64,000 nt of DNA from Nocardioides potassii (GCF_021648885.1 NZ_JAKJHZ010000005.1:496001-560000); one strand, 5' to 3'. Counted from the stretch's first letter, positions 18,470 through 27,312 are shown. Made by a program: numbers and translations. The notes: generated from the sequence alone by a model not told the origin.

Positions 18470-19182
18470 TTGCCCCTGACGCGGCGGGCGTCCTGCGCCA
18501 CCGCGACCGGATCGAAGGCGGCCTCGTGATCGAGGTCGCCTTCACCGACGTCTCGCTCAGCCTCGGCGACGCCGCTGCGGCGGACGAACGCGCCGATGCC
18601 CTGGGCCGGGTCAGGCAGGCGACCGGTGCCGTCCCCGTCCTGATGCACCAGGTGCACGGAGCGCACGTCGAAAGGATCGACGATCGGCGCACGAGCGGCC
18701 CCGTCGCGGCCGACGCCATGGTCACCGACCAGTCGGGCGTCGCCCTGCTGGCCCGCGCGGCCGACTGCGTGCCCGTCCTGCTGGCCGATCCCACGACGGG
18801 GTGGATCGCTGCCGTGCACAGCGGACGACCCGGGCTCGCTGCCGGAGTCGTCCCGGCGGCGGTCGCCGCCGTGCGCGAGCACGGGGGAGACCCGACCGTG
18901 GCCTGGATCGGGCCCCACGTCTGCGGTGCCTGCTACGAGGTGCCCGCCGACTTGCAGGACGAGGTCGCCGCCGGCGTGCCGGAGGCGCGCTCGACGACGT
19001 CGTGGGGCACGCCCGCCCTCGACCTCGGCGCGGGGGTGCGCGCCCAGCTGGCCTCCGCCGGCGTCACCGACGTCCGGGAGGTCGGTGCGTGCACGCGCGA
19101 GGACGAGAGCTGGCCCTCCTACCGCCGCGACGGCGCCGCCGCCACGCGCTTCGCCGGAGTCATCTGGAGCCACCGTGGGTGA
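18466..19182 (+). CDS. pgeF: Peptidoglycan editing factor PgeF (YfiH/DUF152)
   Basis: 238 residues from a GTG overlapping the ftsZ stop (GTGA). It belongs to the Cys/His laccase-like YfiH family. Metal-site blocks are [35 protein letters not shown] and [12 protein letters not shown]. In E. coli PgeF removes misincorporated residues from cell wall precursors. The usual HAGWRG block is HSGRPG here, a change I believe is common in actinobacterial members. Position between ftsZ and the yggS-like gene is standard for the group. Confidence 0.92.
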   Translation: MIAPDAAGVLRHRDRIEGGLVIEVAFTDVSLSLGDAAAADERADALGRVRQATGAVPVLMHQVHGAHVERIDDRRTSGPVAADAMVTDQSGVALLARAADCVPVLLADPTTGWIAAVHSGRPGLAAGVVPAAVAAVREHGGDPTVAWIGPHVCGACYEVPADLQDEVAAGVPEARSTTSWGTPALDLGAGVRAQLASAGVTDVREVGACTREDESWPSYRRDGAAATRFAGVIWSHRG

Positions 19183-19879
19183 CGACCGCCGCCGCGACGA
19201 GCTCGCCGCCAACCTCGACGCCGTACGACGTCGCATCGCCGACGCCTGCGACGACGCGGGGCGACCGGACGACGTGCACCTGGTCGTCGTCACCAAGTTC
19301 TTCCCCGCCTCCGACGTCCGGCTGCTCGCGGACCTCGGCGTGACCGACGTCGGCGAGAACCGTCACCAGGAGGCCGAGGCCAAGGCGGCCGAGTGCGCCG
19401 ACCTCGGGCTGCGGTGGCACTTCATCGGCGGCCTCCAGTCCAACAAGGCGTCCGCCGTGGCGTCCTACGCCGACGTGGTGGAGTCGGTCGACCGAGCCAA
19501 GCTCGTCGGCCCACTCTCGCGCGGCGCGCACGGTCGCGGTCACGAGGTCGACGTCCTGGTCCAGGTCAGCCTGGACCGGCCCGGGGCCGACGGGCGCGCA
19601 GGCGCGGACCCCGCCGACCTCGACGACCTCGCGCGACGGGTGCGGGATGCGGGCATGCTGCGGCTGCGCGGCCTGATGGCCGTCGCGCCGCTGGGGGAGG
19701 ACGCCGACGAGGCCTTCGCCCGGCTCGCGTCCGTGCACGCGGACCTGCTGTCGCAGCACCCCGAGGCGACCGTGCTGTCTGCGGGGATGAGTGGCGACCT
19801 GGAGGCGGCCATCAGGCACGGCGCGACACACGTGCGTGTCGGGTCCGCGGTCCTCGGTCCGAGGCCTCAGGTCAAGTAA
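19175..19879 (+). CDS. PLP homeostasis protein (YggS/PLPBP family)
   Basis: 234 residues from a GTG that overlaps the pgeF end by 8 nt, with GGAG 6 nt upstream. It has the fold of an alanine racemase N-terminal domain. The PLP-binding lysine is in VVVTKFFPASDVRLL. GENRHQEAEAKAAEC, WHFIGGLQSNKA and SAGMSGDLEAAIRHGATHVR match the family. These proteins bind pyridoxal phosphate and maintain cellular PLP/amino acid balance without clear enzyme activity. In actinobacteria the gene sits between pgeF and sepF. Confidence 0.93.
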   Translation: MGDDRRRDELAANLDAVRRRIADACDDAGRPDDVHLVVVTKFFPASDVRLLADLGVTDVGENRHQEAEAKAAECADLGLRWHFIGGLQSNKASAVASYADVVESVDRAKLVGPLSRGAHGRGHEVDVLVQVSLDRPGADGRAGADPADLDDLARRVRDAGMLRLRGLMAVAPLGEDADEAFARLASVHADLLSQHPEATVLSAGMSGDLEAAIRHGATHVRVGSAVLGPRPQVK

Positions 19880-19943
19880 TGTCGACAACGTCTCACCCGG
19901 CGCCCGAACACCCGGACGCCCTGTCTAGCGGAGGACAACAGTC

Positions 19944-20429
19944 ATGAGCGGCGCGATGAGGAAGATCGGCGAGTACCTCGGCCTGCTCGAGGACACCGGC
20001 CACTACGACGACTACGACGGCGACATGGAGACCTCGACCCACGACGCCGTCGACCAGCGTCCGGTCGCGCGCGACCGACGCCCTGCCCCTGTGTCCGACC
20101 TCGCCGAGCGTCGCCGTCCGGCGGCGGTCCAGACAGGAGTCGTGGCCGAGTTGAGCCGCATCACCACCCTGCACCCCCGCAACTACAACGAGGCCCGTCT
20201 CGTCGGTGAGAACTACCGCGACGGCACGCCCGTGATCATGAACCTCAGCGAGATGGACGACAACGACGCCAAGCGCCTCGTCGACTTCGCCGCCGGCCTG
20301 ATCTTCGCGACCCGTGGCTCGATCGAGCGGGTGACCAACAAGGTCTTCCTGCTCTCCCCGCCCCACGTCACGGTGTCGGCCGAGGACAAGGAGCGGATCG
20401 CCGAGGACGGGTTCTTCAACCAGAGCTGA
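19944..20429 (+). CDS. sepF: Cell division protein SepF
   Basis: 161 residues with GGAGGA before the ATG. The N-terminal amphipathic helix [13 protein letters not shown] can bind membrane. A low-complexity linker follows, then the SepF core (about 75-155) with [38 protein letters not shown] and VFLLSPPHV. SepF anchors FtsZ to the membrane and replaces FtsA/ZipA in this phylum. It is encoded a few genes after ftsZ. Confidence 0.96.
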   Translation: MSGAMRKIGEYLGLLEDTGHYDDYDGDMETSTHDAVDQRPVARDRRPAPVSDLAERRRPAAVQTGVVAELSRITTLHPRNYNEARLVGENYRDGTPVIMNLSEMDDNDAKRLVDFAAGLIFATRGSIERVTNKVFLLSPPHVTVSAEDKERIAEDGFFNQS

Positions 20430-20443
20430 GGCAGTCTTTCCCT

Positions 20444-20734
20444 GTGTACGCCTTCGGCCTGACGCTCTACTACATCCTCTTCTTCTTCATCGCGCTGCTC
20501 TGGATCCGCTTCATCGTGGACTGGGTCCAGGTCTTCGCGCGGCGCTGGGAGCCGCACGGCCCGTTGCTCGTCGCGCTCGAAGGGGTCTACACCGCGACCG
20601 ATCCGCCGATCGTGGCGCTGCGGCGGGTCATCCCGCCGCTGCGCATCGGCTCGGTCGCCCTCGACCTGAGCTTCCTGCTGGTGATGGTGACAGCATGGTT
20701 GCTGCTCAACGTCGTCGCCACCGTGTTCCTGTGA
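20444..20734 (+). CDS. YggT family membrane protein
   Basis: 96 residues, GTG start 14 nt after the sepF stop. It has two hydrophobic helices at the ends (YYILFFFIALLWIRFIVDWV and VALDLSFLLVMVTAWLLLNV) and the family loop containing TDPPIVALRRVIPPLRIG. YggT proteins are small integral membrane proteins found between sepF and divIVA in Gram-positive bacteria. Links to osmotic or division functions are suggested, but no biochemical role is established. Confidence 0.9.
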   Translation: MYAFGLTLYYILFFFIALLWIRFIVDWVQVFARRWEPHGPLLVALEGVYTATDPPIVALRRVIPPLRIGSVALDLSFLLVMVTAWLLLNVVATVFL

Positions 20735-20739
20735 ACTGA

Positions 20740-20768
20740 CGGGCGGGCGTCGTACGACGTCCCGCCCG
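20740..20768 (+). terminator. Hairpin terminator-like element after yggT
   Basis: CGGGCGGG (20740-20747) pairs with CCCGCCCG (20761-20768) around an inner 12-bp palindrome CGTCGTACGACG, with one bulged T. This is a very stable hairpin 5 nt after the yggT stop. No T-run follows, as is common for high-GC actinobacteria. Confidence 0.55.
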
Positions 20769-20879
20769 AGCACTGCCCGAACCACCCGCCACACGGGTCA
20801 CTGTGCTGGTCGAGTCGACGGGCGCTATTGTCTCTGAGAGCCAGAGCCACGTGAGATTCGAAGAAAGATTGGTGAGGTC

Positions 20880-21626
20880 ATGCCGCTGACGCCTGAGGAC
20901 GTGAGCAACAAGCGCTTTACGCCTGTCCGGCTCCGTGAGGGCTACGACATGGGCGAGGTGGACCAGTTCCTCGACGAGGTCGAGGCCGAGCTCGCGCGGC
21001 TCACCAAGGACAACGAGGACCTGCGCGCGAAGCTCTCCGCGGCCCAGTCCGGCGGTGGATCGTCCGCACCCGCGCCGGTGTCGTTCGCCGCCCCGGAGCG
21101 CGAGCCCGAGCCCGAGCCCGAGCCGGAGCCCGAGCCCGAGCCCGTCGCCGTGGCCCCCGTCGCCGCGGAGCAGCCGCCGGTCCGTACAGTCGCCGACGCG
21201 TCCAACGCCGCCGCGCGCCTGCTCGAGATCGCCACCCGCAACGCCGACGAGCTCGTCGAGGACGCCAAGAACGAGGCCGACCGCATCGTCGGCGCCGCGC
21301 GCACCAAGGCCGAGCGCCTCGAGGCCGAGTCCAAGTCCAAGGCCGACCGCATGGAGGCGGACGCCCGCCAGCGCTCGCAGATGCTCGACTCGGAGACGGC
21401 CGAGCGTCGCCAGCAGATGTTCGGTGACCTGGAGAAGGAGCGCGACAAGCTCAACGGCGACGTGGAGACGCTGCGCCAGTTCGAGCGCGAGTACCGCTCG
21501 CGCCTCAAGACCTACTTCACCCAGCAGCTGGAGGCGCTGTCCAACGGCAGCGACAGCCAGGCGCCGGCGGAGACCGGACCGGGCCCCAAGCGCCTGCGCT
21601 CGGTGCTCGGCGACGACGAGGGCTGA
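20880..21626 (+). CDS. divIVA: DivIVA / Wag31 polar growth protein
   Basis: 248 residues, GGTGAGG before the ATG. The DivIVA N-terminal membrane-binding and coiled-coil region is PEDVSNKRFTPVRLREGYDMGEVDQFLDEVE. A spacer of about 50 residues has a Glu-Pro dipeptide run encoded by near-perfect GAGCCC 6-bp repeats (about 21103-21144). A long second coiled coil (about 110-220) follows, rich in Glu/Lys/Arg. DivIVA recognises curved membrane and directs polar cell wall growth in actinobacteria. The Glu-Pro tract length is likely to vary between strains through slippage. Confidence 0.95.
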   Translation: MPLTPEDVSNKRFTPVRLREGYDMGEVDQFLDEVEAELARLTKDNEDLRAKLSAAQSGGGSSAPAPVSFAAPEREPEPEPEPEPEPEPVAVAPVAAEQPPVRTVADASNAAARLLEIATRNADELVEDAKNEADRIVGAARTKAERLEAESKSKADRMEADARQRSQMLDSETAERRQQMFGDLEKERDKLNGDVETLRQFEREYRSRLKTYFTQQLEALSNGSDSQAPAETGPGPKRLRSVLGDDEG

Positions 21627-21660
21627 GGCCTCCCGCACCACCCGCACGTACGCTCGGCAC

Positions 21661-21691
21661 GAGACGGTCACCCATCCGGGTGGCCGTTCTC
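21661..21691 (+). terminator. Hairpin terminator after divIVA
   Basis: A stem (GAGACGGTCACCC ... GGGTGGCCGTTCTC) with an ATCC loop and one bulge, followed by GCATTT. It lies 35 nt after the divIVA stop and about 100 nt before the next gene, so the divIVA transcript probably ends here. Confidence 0.65.
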
Positions 21692-21792
21692 GCATTTCGG
21701 CGAGCCGAGGTTGGCCTGCCCAAGAGCAGCGGATACCCTCCCTGCGACCGTGTGGCTCGAGCCACACCCAGAGTGTGCGGAGGCCCTCGGAC

Positions 21793-22647
21793 ATGGCAGG
21801 CACCACGCGTAAGTCCCTCGCCGGCTCTGCTGCTGCGGTCGCGAAGCGGGTCATCGGTCGACGCTCGGCTTCGTCGTCCACCTCCACCGACGAGCCCGCT
21901 CCCGCGAAGAAGGCTCCTGCGAAGAAGGCTCCTGCGAAGAAGGCTCCTGCGAAGAAGACCCCGGCCACGAAGGCCGCGCCGGCCAAGAAGGCCCCCGCGA
22001 CGAAGGCCGCGCCGGCCAAGAAGGCGCCGGCGAAGAAGACCCCGGCCACGAAGGCTGCGCCGGCGAAGAAGGCCCCCGCGACTAAGGCCGCGCCGGCCAA
22101 GAAGGCGCCGGCGAAGAAGGCCACCGCCACGAAGAAATCCACCCAGACCTCGGCCACGAAGACGTCGGCCACCACCACCGCTCCTGCGAAGAAGGCAACC
22201 TCCGTGAACAGCTCGGCACCCGCGAAGAAGGCAGCACCCAAGAAGGCCACGCCGGCCAAGCTCGTCGTGCTCGACGGCGAGGACGCCTGGACCCGCAGCG
22301 AGCTCAACGAGGTCGTCAAGGAGCTCAACGAGCACCGCGACCGCCTCACCGCCTCGATCGACCAGGCGGAGGAGGAGCTCTCCCGCCTCATGCGCGACGC
22401 CGGCGACGGCGCGGGCCACGACCAGGCCGACGTCGGTGCGACCAGCTTCGAGCGCGACCACGAGCTCACCGTGCTGGCCAAGGAGAAGGAGACGCTCGGC
22501 CAGCTCGACACGGCTCTCGCCCACATCGACGACGGCACCTACGGCGTCTGCGACTCCTGCGGCAACCCCATCGGCAAGAATCGGTTGATGGCGGTGCCCC
22601 ATGCCACACTGTGCATGTCATGCAAGCAGCGCGAGGAGCGTCGCTGA
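21793..22647 (+). CDS. Histone H1-like / DksA-TraR zinc finger fusion protein
   Basis: 284 residues, GGAGG about 10 nt before the ATG. Residues about 35-155 are Lys/Ala/Pro-rich, made of AKKAP and TKAAPAKKAP type repeats like eukaryotic histone H1 tails. Residues about 165-284 form a DksA/TraR domain: a coiled coil (WTRSELNEVVKELNEHRDRL) and a C4 zinc finger with CDSC and CMSC, 17 residues apart (C-x2-C-x17-C-x2-C). DksA-type proteins bind the RNA polymerase secondary channel. The basic tail suggests nucleic acid binding. The DNA repeats (about 21897-22130) make length variation likely. Confidence 0.88.
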   Translation: MAGTTRKSLAGSAAAVAKRVIGRRSASSSTSTDEPAPAKKAPAKKAPAKKAPAKKTPATKAAPAKKAPATKAAPAKKAPAKKTPATKAAPAKKAPATKAAPAKKAPAKKATATKKSTQTSATKTSATTTAPAKKATSVNSSAPAKKAAPKKATPAKLVVLDGEDAWTRSELNEVVKELNEHRDRLTASIDQAEEELSRLMRDAGDGAGHDQADVGATSFERDHELTVLAKEKETLGQLDTALAHIDDGTYGVCDSCGNPIGKNRLMAVPHATLCMSCKQREERR

Positions 22648-23201
22648 ACCCCAGCGACACGGAGGGCCACGGCCCGTCCCGGCGGCGCCTCGACGCACGT
22701 CTGGTGTTCGCGGCGGTCGCCGTGCTGGCCTATGTCGCCGACCTCGGGTCGAAGCAGTGGGCCCTGTCGGCGCTGGTCGACGGAGACAAGCCGTTGGTCG
22801 GTGACTGGTTCACGCTGCACCTGACCTTCAACCCGGGCGCTGCGTTCAGCACCGGCACCGACTTCACCGTCGTCTTCACCGCACTGGCGATGGTCGCTGT
22901 GGTGGTCGTCCTCTGGCTGGGCCGGCGGGTCCGCAGCACCGGTTGGGCGCTGGCGTTCGGTCTGCTGCTCGGAGGCGTGTCGGGCAACCTCACCGACCGC
23001 CTCGTGCGCGACCCCGAGCCGTTCCACGGCCACGTCGTGGACTTCCTGATGCTGCCCAACTGGCCGGTGTTCAACATCGCCGACGTCTGCATCAACGTCG
23101 CGGCGGGCCTGATCATCCTCCAGACCTTCCGCGGTGTGCGCCTCGACGGCAGCCGCGACTCCGACCACAGCACCGATGCCTCGGGTGCGACACGGGCTTG
23201 A
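22611..23201 (+). CDS. lspA: Lipoprotein signal peptidase LspA
   Basis: Up to 196 residues with four transmembrane helices. Aspartyl protease that cleaves prolipoprotein signal peptides after lipidation. The two catalytic aspartates are in [10 protein letters not shown] and [23 protein letters not shown] matches the family. The start is uncertain. ATG 22611 or 22620 lies inside the end of the previous gene without a good ribosome binding site. A CTG at 22644 that overlaps the preceding TGA has GAGGAG 5 nt upstream and would start [10 protein letters not shown]. Confidence 0.93.
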   Translation: MHVMQAARGASLNPSDTEGHGPSRRRLDARLVFAAVAVLAYVADLGSKQWALSALVDGDKPLVGDWFTLHLTFNPGAAFSTGTDFTVVFTALAMVAVVVVLWLGRRVRSTGWALAFGLLLGGVSGNLTDRLVRDPEPFHGHVVDFLMLPNWPVFNIADVCINVAAGLIILQTFRGVRLDGSRDSDHSTDASGATRA

Positions 23202-23205
23202 GCCG

Positions 23206-24144
23206 ATGACGACGCACACCGAGCAGCGCACGGTCTTCGTGCCCGACGGCCTGGCCGGCGAGCGCGTGGACGCCGCGATGGCGCGGATGTTCGGGTTCTC
23301 TCGCACCAAGGCGGCCGACCTGATCTCGCGCGGCCTGGTCCAGGTCGACGGCGCCGACGTCGGCAAGAGCGACCGCGTCCACGGCGGCGCGATGCTCGAC
23401 GTGACCATCCCCGCCGAGCGCGACCCGCTCGAGGTGAGGGCCGAGGTCGTCGAGGGGATCCGCATCATCCACGACGACGACGCCATCGTCGTGATCGACA
23501 AGCCCGTCGGCGTCGCCGTACATCCCTCCCCGGGGTGGCGCGGCCCGACCGTCGTCGGCCACCTCGCCGGCGCGGGCTACCGCATCTCCACGTCCGGTGC
23601 GAAGGAGCGCGAGGGGATCGTCCAGCGCCTCGACGTCGGCACGTCCGGCGTGATGGTCATCGCCAAGTCCGAGCACGCCTACTCGGTGCTCAAGAACGCC
23701 TTCCGCCACCGCACGGTCGACAAGACCTACCACGCGCTCGTGCAGGGCCACCCCGATCCGCTCTCCGGGACCGTCGACGCACCCATCGGCCGGCACCCCG
23801 CGCACGACTACAAGTTCGCGGTGATGGCGGACGGCCGCCACAGCGTCACCCACTACGAGACGCTCGAGGCCCACCGCTTCGCGAGCCTGCTCGAGATCCA
23901 CCTCGAGACCGGCCGCACGCACCAGATCCGGGTGCACATGAGTGCCCTCAAGCACCCGTGCGTCGGCGACCTCACCTACGGCGCCGACCCCACCCTGGCC
24001 AAGCGGGTCGGGCTCGAGCGCCAGTGGCTGCACGCGATGCGCCTCGGCTTCGAGCACCCCGAGTCGGGGGACCACGTGACCTACGAGTCGAGCTACCCCG
24101 ACGACCTCGCCCACGCGCTCGAGGTGGTCCGGGATGCCCACTGA
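23206..24144 (+). CDS. RluA/RluD family pseudouridine synthase
   Basis: 312 residues. The N-terminal S4 RNA-binding domain ([20 protein letters not shown]...) is followed by the catalytic domain. The active-site aspartate lies in [32 protein letters not shown] and [20 protein letters not shown] are further family motifs. It isomerises uridine in rRNA; its closest known relatives modify 23S rRNA helix 69 or nearby sites, but the exact target cannot be read from sequence. It follows lspA by 4 nt, the standard arrangement in many bacteria. Confidence 0.93.
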   Translation: MTTHTEQRTVFVPDGLAGERVDAAMARMFGFSRTKAADLISRGLVQVDGADVGKSDRVHGGAMLDVTIPAERDPLEVRAEVVEGIRIIHDDDAIVVIDKPVGVAVHPSPGWRGPTVVGHLAGAGYRISTSGAKEREGIVQRLDVGTSGVMVIAKSEHAYSVLKNAFRHRTVDKTYHALVQGHPDPLSGTVDAPIGRHPAHDYKFAVMADGRHSVTHYETLEAHRFASLLEIHLETGRTHQIRVHMSALKHPCVGDLTYGADPTLAKRVGLERQWLHAMRLGFEHPESGDHVTYESSYPDDLAHALEVVRDAH

Positions 24145-24841
24145 CGGTCCTGCTGTGGCGCTGCGGACAGCCACCAGCGCGGACCTCCCCGTCCTCGCCG
24201 AGGTGCACCTCGCCTCACGCGCAGGAGCAGGTGCGGCCTTCCCGCCCGACGTCCACACCGCGGACGAGTGCCGTGCCTGGGTCGCGGGATGGGACCTCAC
24301 GCAGTACGACGTCAGGGTGGCCGAGCTCGATGGCCGGGTCGTCGGCTACACCCGCACGACCCCGACCTGGCTCGACGACCTCTACGTCGTCCCGGACGCC
24401 CAGCGGAGCGGCGTCGGCGCCCGGCTCCTCCGAGCGGTCCTCGCCGACCACCCGGACGGCATCGGCCTCTGGGTCTTCGAGTCCAACCGGCCCGCGCGGG
24501 ACTTCTACGCCCGCCACGGCTTCGTCGACCTCGAGCGCACCGACGGCTCGGCCAACGAGGAGAAGGCCCCCGACATCAAGATGGTGTGGCCGGGCCGGGA
24601 CCCCTTGGCGTTCTTCCGCTCGATGATCGACGAGGTCGACCTGGTCCTGGGCGACGTCCTCGCGCGGCGCACGGCGCTCACCCGCGCGGTGCAGTCGGTG
24701 AAGCTGTCGGCCGACCGCGACCCGGAGCGCGAGGCGGAGATCACCCGCCGCGTCGCAGCGGTCGTGCCCGAGCTCGGGCACGACCGGGTCTCGCGCATCG
24801 TCGACGTGATCATCCGCGAGTCGCTCGACGCCTCCCGCTAG
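24134..24841 (+). CDS. GNAT acetyltransferase fused to AroQ-type chorismate mutase domain
   Basis: 235 residues. Residues 8-150 are a GNAT domain with acetyl-CoA-binding [17 protein letters not shown] (83-99) and [16 protein letters not shown]. Residues about 160-235 match AroQ chorismate mutase. Aligning by eye to E. coli chorismate mutase, R162, R179, K190, D196, R199, E200 and S230 correspond to R11, R28, K39, D48, R51, E52 and S84. The last active-site position (Q88) is Ser234. No substrate for the GNAT part is evident. The start overlaps the pseudouridine synthase gene by 11 nt. Confidence 0.82.
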   Translation: MPTDGPAVALRTATSADLPVLAEVHLASRAGAGAAFPPDVHTADECRAWVAGWDLTQYDVRVAELDGRVVGYTRTTPTWLDDLYVVPDAQRSGVGARLLRAVLADHPDGIGLWVFESNRPARDFYARHGFVDLERTDGSANEEKAPDIKMVWPGRDPLAFFRSMIDEVDLVLGDVLARRTALTRAVQSVKLSADRDPEREAEITRRVAAVVPELGHDRVSRIVDVIIRESLDASR

Positions 24842-24846
24842 GCGCA

Positions 24847-24880
24847 CGACCGGCCACGTCCTGGTGGACGTGGCCGGTCG
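24847..24880. terminator. Perfect 14-bp stem terminator between convergent genes
   Basis: CGACCGGCCACGTC (24847-24860) pairs perfectly with GACGTGGCCGGTCG (24867-24880) around a 6-nt loop. It sits between two convergent stop codons, so it can serve both directions. Confidence 0.75.
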
Positions 24881-24894
24881 CTCAGGGGGACGGG

Positions 24895-26037
24895 TCAGAA
24901 CCCGATGAGTCCTCGCTGCCACTCCAGGAGGTCGTTGACCTTCGTGACGAGGGTCCGGTCCTGCAGGCCGTGGGCCTTGCCCCGTGCCTGCTCGAGGATG
25001 CTCGCGGCCTTGGCGTGGTCACCAGCATCGGCTGCCGCCTTCGCGGCAGCGAGGTAGTCGGCCACGTCGCCGCTGAGCTTCACCTGGCGGTTGCCACCGG
25101 CGCCGGCCGCGGCGTTGATCTTCGCGACCTCGGGCCAGGTGACGCAGTTGCCGCCGCCCTCGACGACGCCCGCGGTCCACTCGATCCCGCCGAGCAGGTG
25201 CGCGAGGAACAGCGGGTCGGTGTAGGAGGACTCGACGTGCCCGGCGCCCTCGTACCAGGAGCGACCGCCCTCGAAGTTGTGGCACCACGCGATCGGGTGG
25301 TCCGCGCCCATCCGGCCGCTGCCGGGGTTGTACGTCGACTCGTCGAGGGTGAGCAGGACGTGCACGTCCGGGCGCGGGTTGGCGGTGAAGTTGTACCACT
25401 CGTCGAAGCGCGACCACGCCTTCGGCAGCATGACCGTGGACGGGTGCGTCGGGCTCTCGACCCGCATCGTGGCCTGCTGCTGGGCGGGGTGGTTGCGGAA
25501 GCGGGCCGAGCCGCCGGTGAGCTTGCTGAACCACGGCACGGCGTGCATCTCGTCGGTCGCCGCGTGCAGGCCGACGAAGCCGCCGCCCTGCCGGATGTAG
25601 CCCTGGAACGCCGCGAGCTCGGCGTCGTCGAGGGTGCGGGGGAGGGCCGCGTTGCCGCTGTTCGTGCCGTCGACGGGCGAGGCGAACATGATCGTGGCGT
25701 ACTGCGAGAGCGACTCGGTGCTGGTGAACGGCGTCGAGGTCAGCGACAGCTCCGGCTGGCCGGCTGACTTGCCCGGGATGGGCGGGTCCCACACGTCGAC
25801 GGTGAAGCCGTGCTCCTGGCCGAGCTCGATCACGGCGTTGGTGGTCTCGTCGATGTGCGAGTGGCGGAAGCCGTAGGTCTTCGCGACGACGAGCACCTTG
25901 TAGGGCGCGGCGGCGGACGTGGCCGTGGCACCGGCCGCGGGGTCGGTCTCAGCGCCGGCGGGGGCGAAGGTCGCACCGCCGAGCATGAGGGCACCGGCGC
26001 TGAGGCCGGAGGCGAGGAGGGTGAGTGGTCTGTTCAC
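24895..26037 (-). CDS. Secreted ThuA-like domain protein
   Basis: 380 residues from a GTG with GGAAGGG 7 nt upstream. A signal peptide (RPLTLLASGLSAGALMLGG ... APAGA) is followed by a ThuA-like glutamine amidotransferase fold (about residues 45-285): YKVLVVAKTYGFRHSHID, GGGFVGLHAATDEMH, GADHPIAWCHNFEGGRSWYE. The C-terminal 90 residues are helical and alanine-rich (VADYLAAAKAAADAGDHAKA) and may be a small binding module. ThuA domains occur in sugar utilisation loci and in secreted carbohydrate-active proteins. The divergent ROK regulator and a CRP-like site support a role in carbohydrate use. The substrate is unknown. Confidence 0.85.
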   Translation of the reverse strand: MNRPLTLLASGLSAGALMLGGATFAPAGAETDPAAGATATSAAAPYKVLVVAKTYGFRHSHIDETTNAVIELGQEHGFTVDVWDPPIPGKSAGQPELSLTSTPFTSTESLSQYATIMFASPVDGTNSGNAALPRTLDDAELAAFQGYIRQGGGFVGLHAATDEMHAVPWFSKLTGGSARFRNHPAQQQATMRVESPTHPSTVMLPKAWSRFDEWYNFTANPRPDVHVLLTLDESTYNPGSGRMGADHPIAWCHNFEGGRSWYEGAGHVESSYTDPLFLAHLLGGIEWTAGVVEGGGNCVTWPEVAKINAAAGAGGNRQVKLSGDVADYLAAAKAAADAGDHAKAASILEQARGKAHGLQDRTLVTKVNDLLEWQRGLIGF

Positions 26038-26053
26038 GAGAGCCCTTCCGAGG

Positions 26054-26076
26054 AATTGTTTGGGACAAGAACAAAT
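26054..26076. promoter_or_regulatory. Candidate ROK-repressor operator
   Basis: Inverted repeat TTGTT-N9-AACAA (26056-26074) with flanking A...T, in an AT-rich patch just upstream of the thuA-like ribosome binding site. ROK/XylR-type repressors bind TTTGTT...AACAAA type palindromes, and a ROK regulator is encoded divergently next door. Prediction only. Confidence 0.45.
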
Positions 26077-26096
26077 TGCGGTGTCACGCACGCTAG

Positions 26097-26110
26097 GTGA
26101 CGTACGTCAC
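26097..26110. promoter_or_regulatory. CRP/GlxR-type cAMP receptor protein site
   Basis: Perfect 14-bp palindrome GTGACGTACGTCAC. It fits the actinobacterial CRP consensus GTGA-NNTANN-TCAC exactly, including the central TA. It lies 30 bp upstream of the ROK gene and about 60 bp upstream of the divergent thuA-like gene, so it could act on both. Confidence 0.6.
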
Positions 26111-26139
26111 TGCGGTCAACGGTCTGCGAGGATCGCGGG

Positions 26140-27312
26140 GTGAGCTCCTCTGCCGGGTCGGGTGACCGCGCGACGCCTGCCGTCCGGCTGGGGAGGACCA
26201 CGTCGGCGGTGCGCCAGCACAACCTGGCGGCCCTCCTCGAGCGGCTGCACCGCGGTGGACCGGCATCGCGGTCCGAGCTGGGTGCCCGCACCGGGATCAG
26301 CCGCTCGACGGTCGCGGACCTCGTCCAGGAGCTGGTGGCCCGAGGACTGGCCACGGAGGCCGGCAGCTCCACCCGCAGCGGTCCGGGTCGCCCGTCACCG
26401 GTCGTCTCGGTCCGGCCCGAGGGCGCCGTGGTCCTCGCGGTCGAGCTCGGCGTGGACTCGGCCACCGTCGCCGCGGTCGGGCTCGGTGGGGTCGTGATCG
26501 GAGAGTCCCAGGAGGACCTGGCCCCGGTGCGGCCCACGCCTGCGGCGACCCTCGACCTGGTGGCACGGTCTGTGCAGTCGCTTGCCGGCGACCTGCCCGA
26601 GGGTGCCGTCGCCGGCGTCGGCGTGGCGGTCCCCGGGCTGGTCCGGAGGTCGGACGGCTTCGTGCACCTCGCTCCCAACCTGGGGTGGCGCGACGTGCCG
26701 GTCGGGGCACTGCTGGCTGAGCGGCTGGCCCACCTCGGCCACCCCGGGCTCGACGTCCTCGTCGCCAACGAGGCGGACCTGGGCGCGCTCGGTGAGCACC
26801 GGCGTGGAGCGGGCCAGGGGCACGACAACCTGGTCTTCGTCTCCGGCGGCATCGGCATCGGTGCCGGGCTCATCCTGGACGGTCGCCCGATGCTCGGAGC
26901 CGCAGGCTACGCCGGGGAGGCCGGCCACATGCTGGTCAACCAGGCGGGTCGGGCCTGTTCGTGCGGCAAGGTCGGCTGCTGGGAGACCGAGGCGGGGGAG
27001 GACGCCCTCCTCGGGGGCGCGGGCGGTACGACGGTCGACCCCGCCGCCGCGGTCTGGCTCGGGGTCGGCGTGGGCAACCTCGTCAACCTGCTCAACCCCG
27101 ACGTCGTCGTGCTGGGTGGCTGCTACGCGCCGGTGTTCGACGAGATCGCCCCCCACGTCGCCGAGGGCATGGCGTCCCGGGCACTCACCCAGAACGGCGC
27201 TGCCGCCCACGTCGTACCCAGCGCCCTGGGGCGTGCAGCGCAGCTGCACGGGGCTGCCGAGCTGTGCCTGGCGGACACGCTCGCGAACCCGACGCTGCGG
27301 CGCCGGTCGTGA
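26140..27312 (+). CDS. ROK family transcriptional regulator (NagC/XylR type)
   Basis: 390 residues, GTG start. The N-terminal winged helix-turn-helix reads RSELGARTGISRSTVADLVQELVARGL (about 45-72). A ROK sugar-kinase-like domain follows. The ROK zinc and signature region is GYAGEAGHMLVNQAGRACSC followed by GKVGCWE, with His and three Cys. VSGGIGIGAGLILDG is the second signature. ROK regulators sense sugars and repress sugar uptake genes. Divergent to a secreted ThuA-like gene with an AACAA-type palindrome between them, its likely target. The ligand is unknown. Confidence 0.92.
   Translation: MSSSAGSGDRATPAVRLGRTTSAVRQHNLAALLERLHRGGPASRSELGARTGISRSTVADLVQELVARGLATEAGSSTRSGPGRPSPVVSVRPEGAVVLAVELGVDSATVAAVGLGGVVIGESQEDLAPVRPTPAATLDLVARSVQSLAGDLPEGAVAGVGVAVPGLVRRSDGFVHLAPNLGWRDVPVGALLAERLAHLGHPGLDVLVANEADLGALGEHRRGAGQGHDNLVFVSGGIGIGAGLILDGRPMLGAAGYAGEAGHMLVNQAGRACSCGKVGCWETEAGEDALLGGAGGTTVDPAAAVWLGVGVGNLVNLLNPDVVVLGGCYAPVFDEIAPHVAEGMASRALTQNGAAAHVVPSALGRAAQLHGAAELCLADTLANPTLRRRS

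Noticed and set aside
21103..21144. Glu-Pro 6-bp repeat as a regulatory or mobile repeat
   Set aside because: It is an in-frame low-complexity linker of DivIVA, a common feature of the family.
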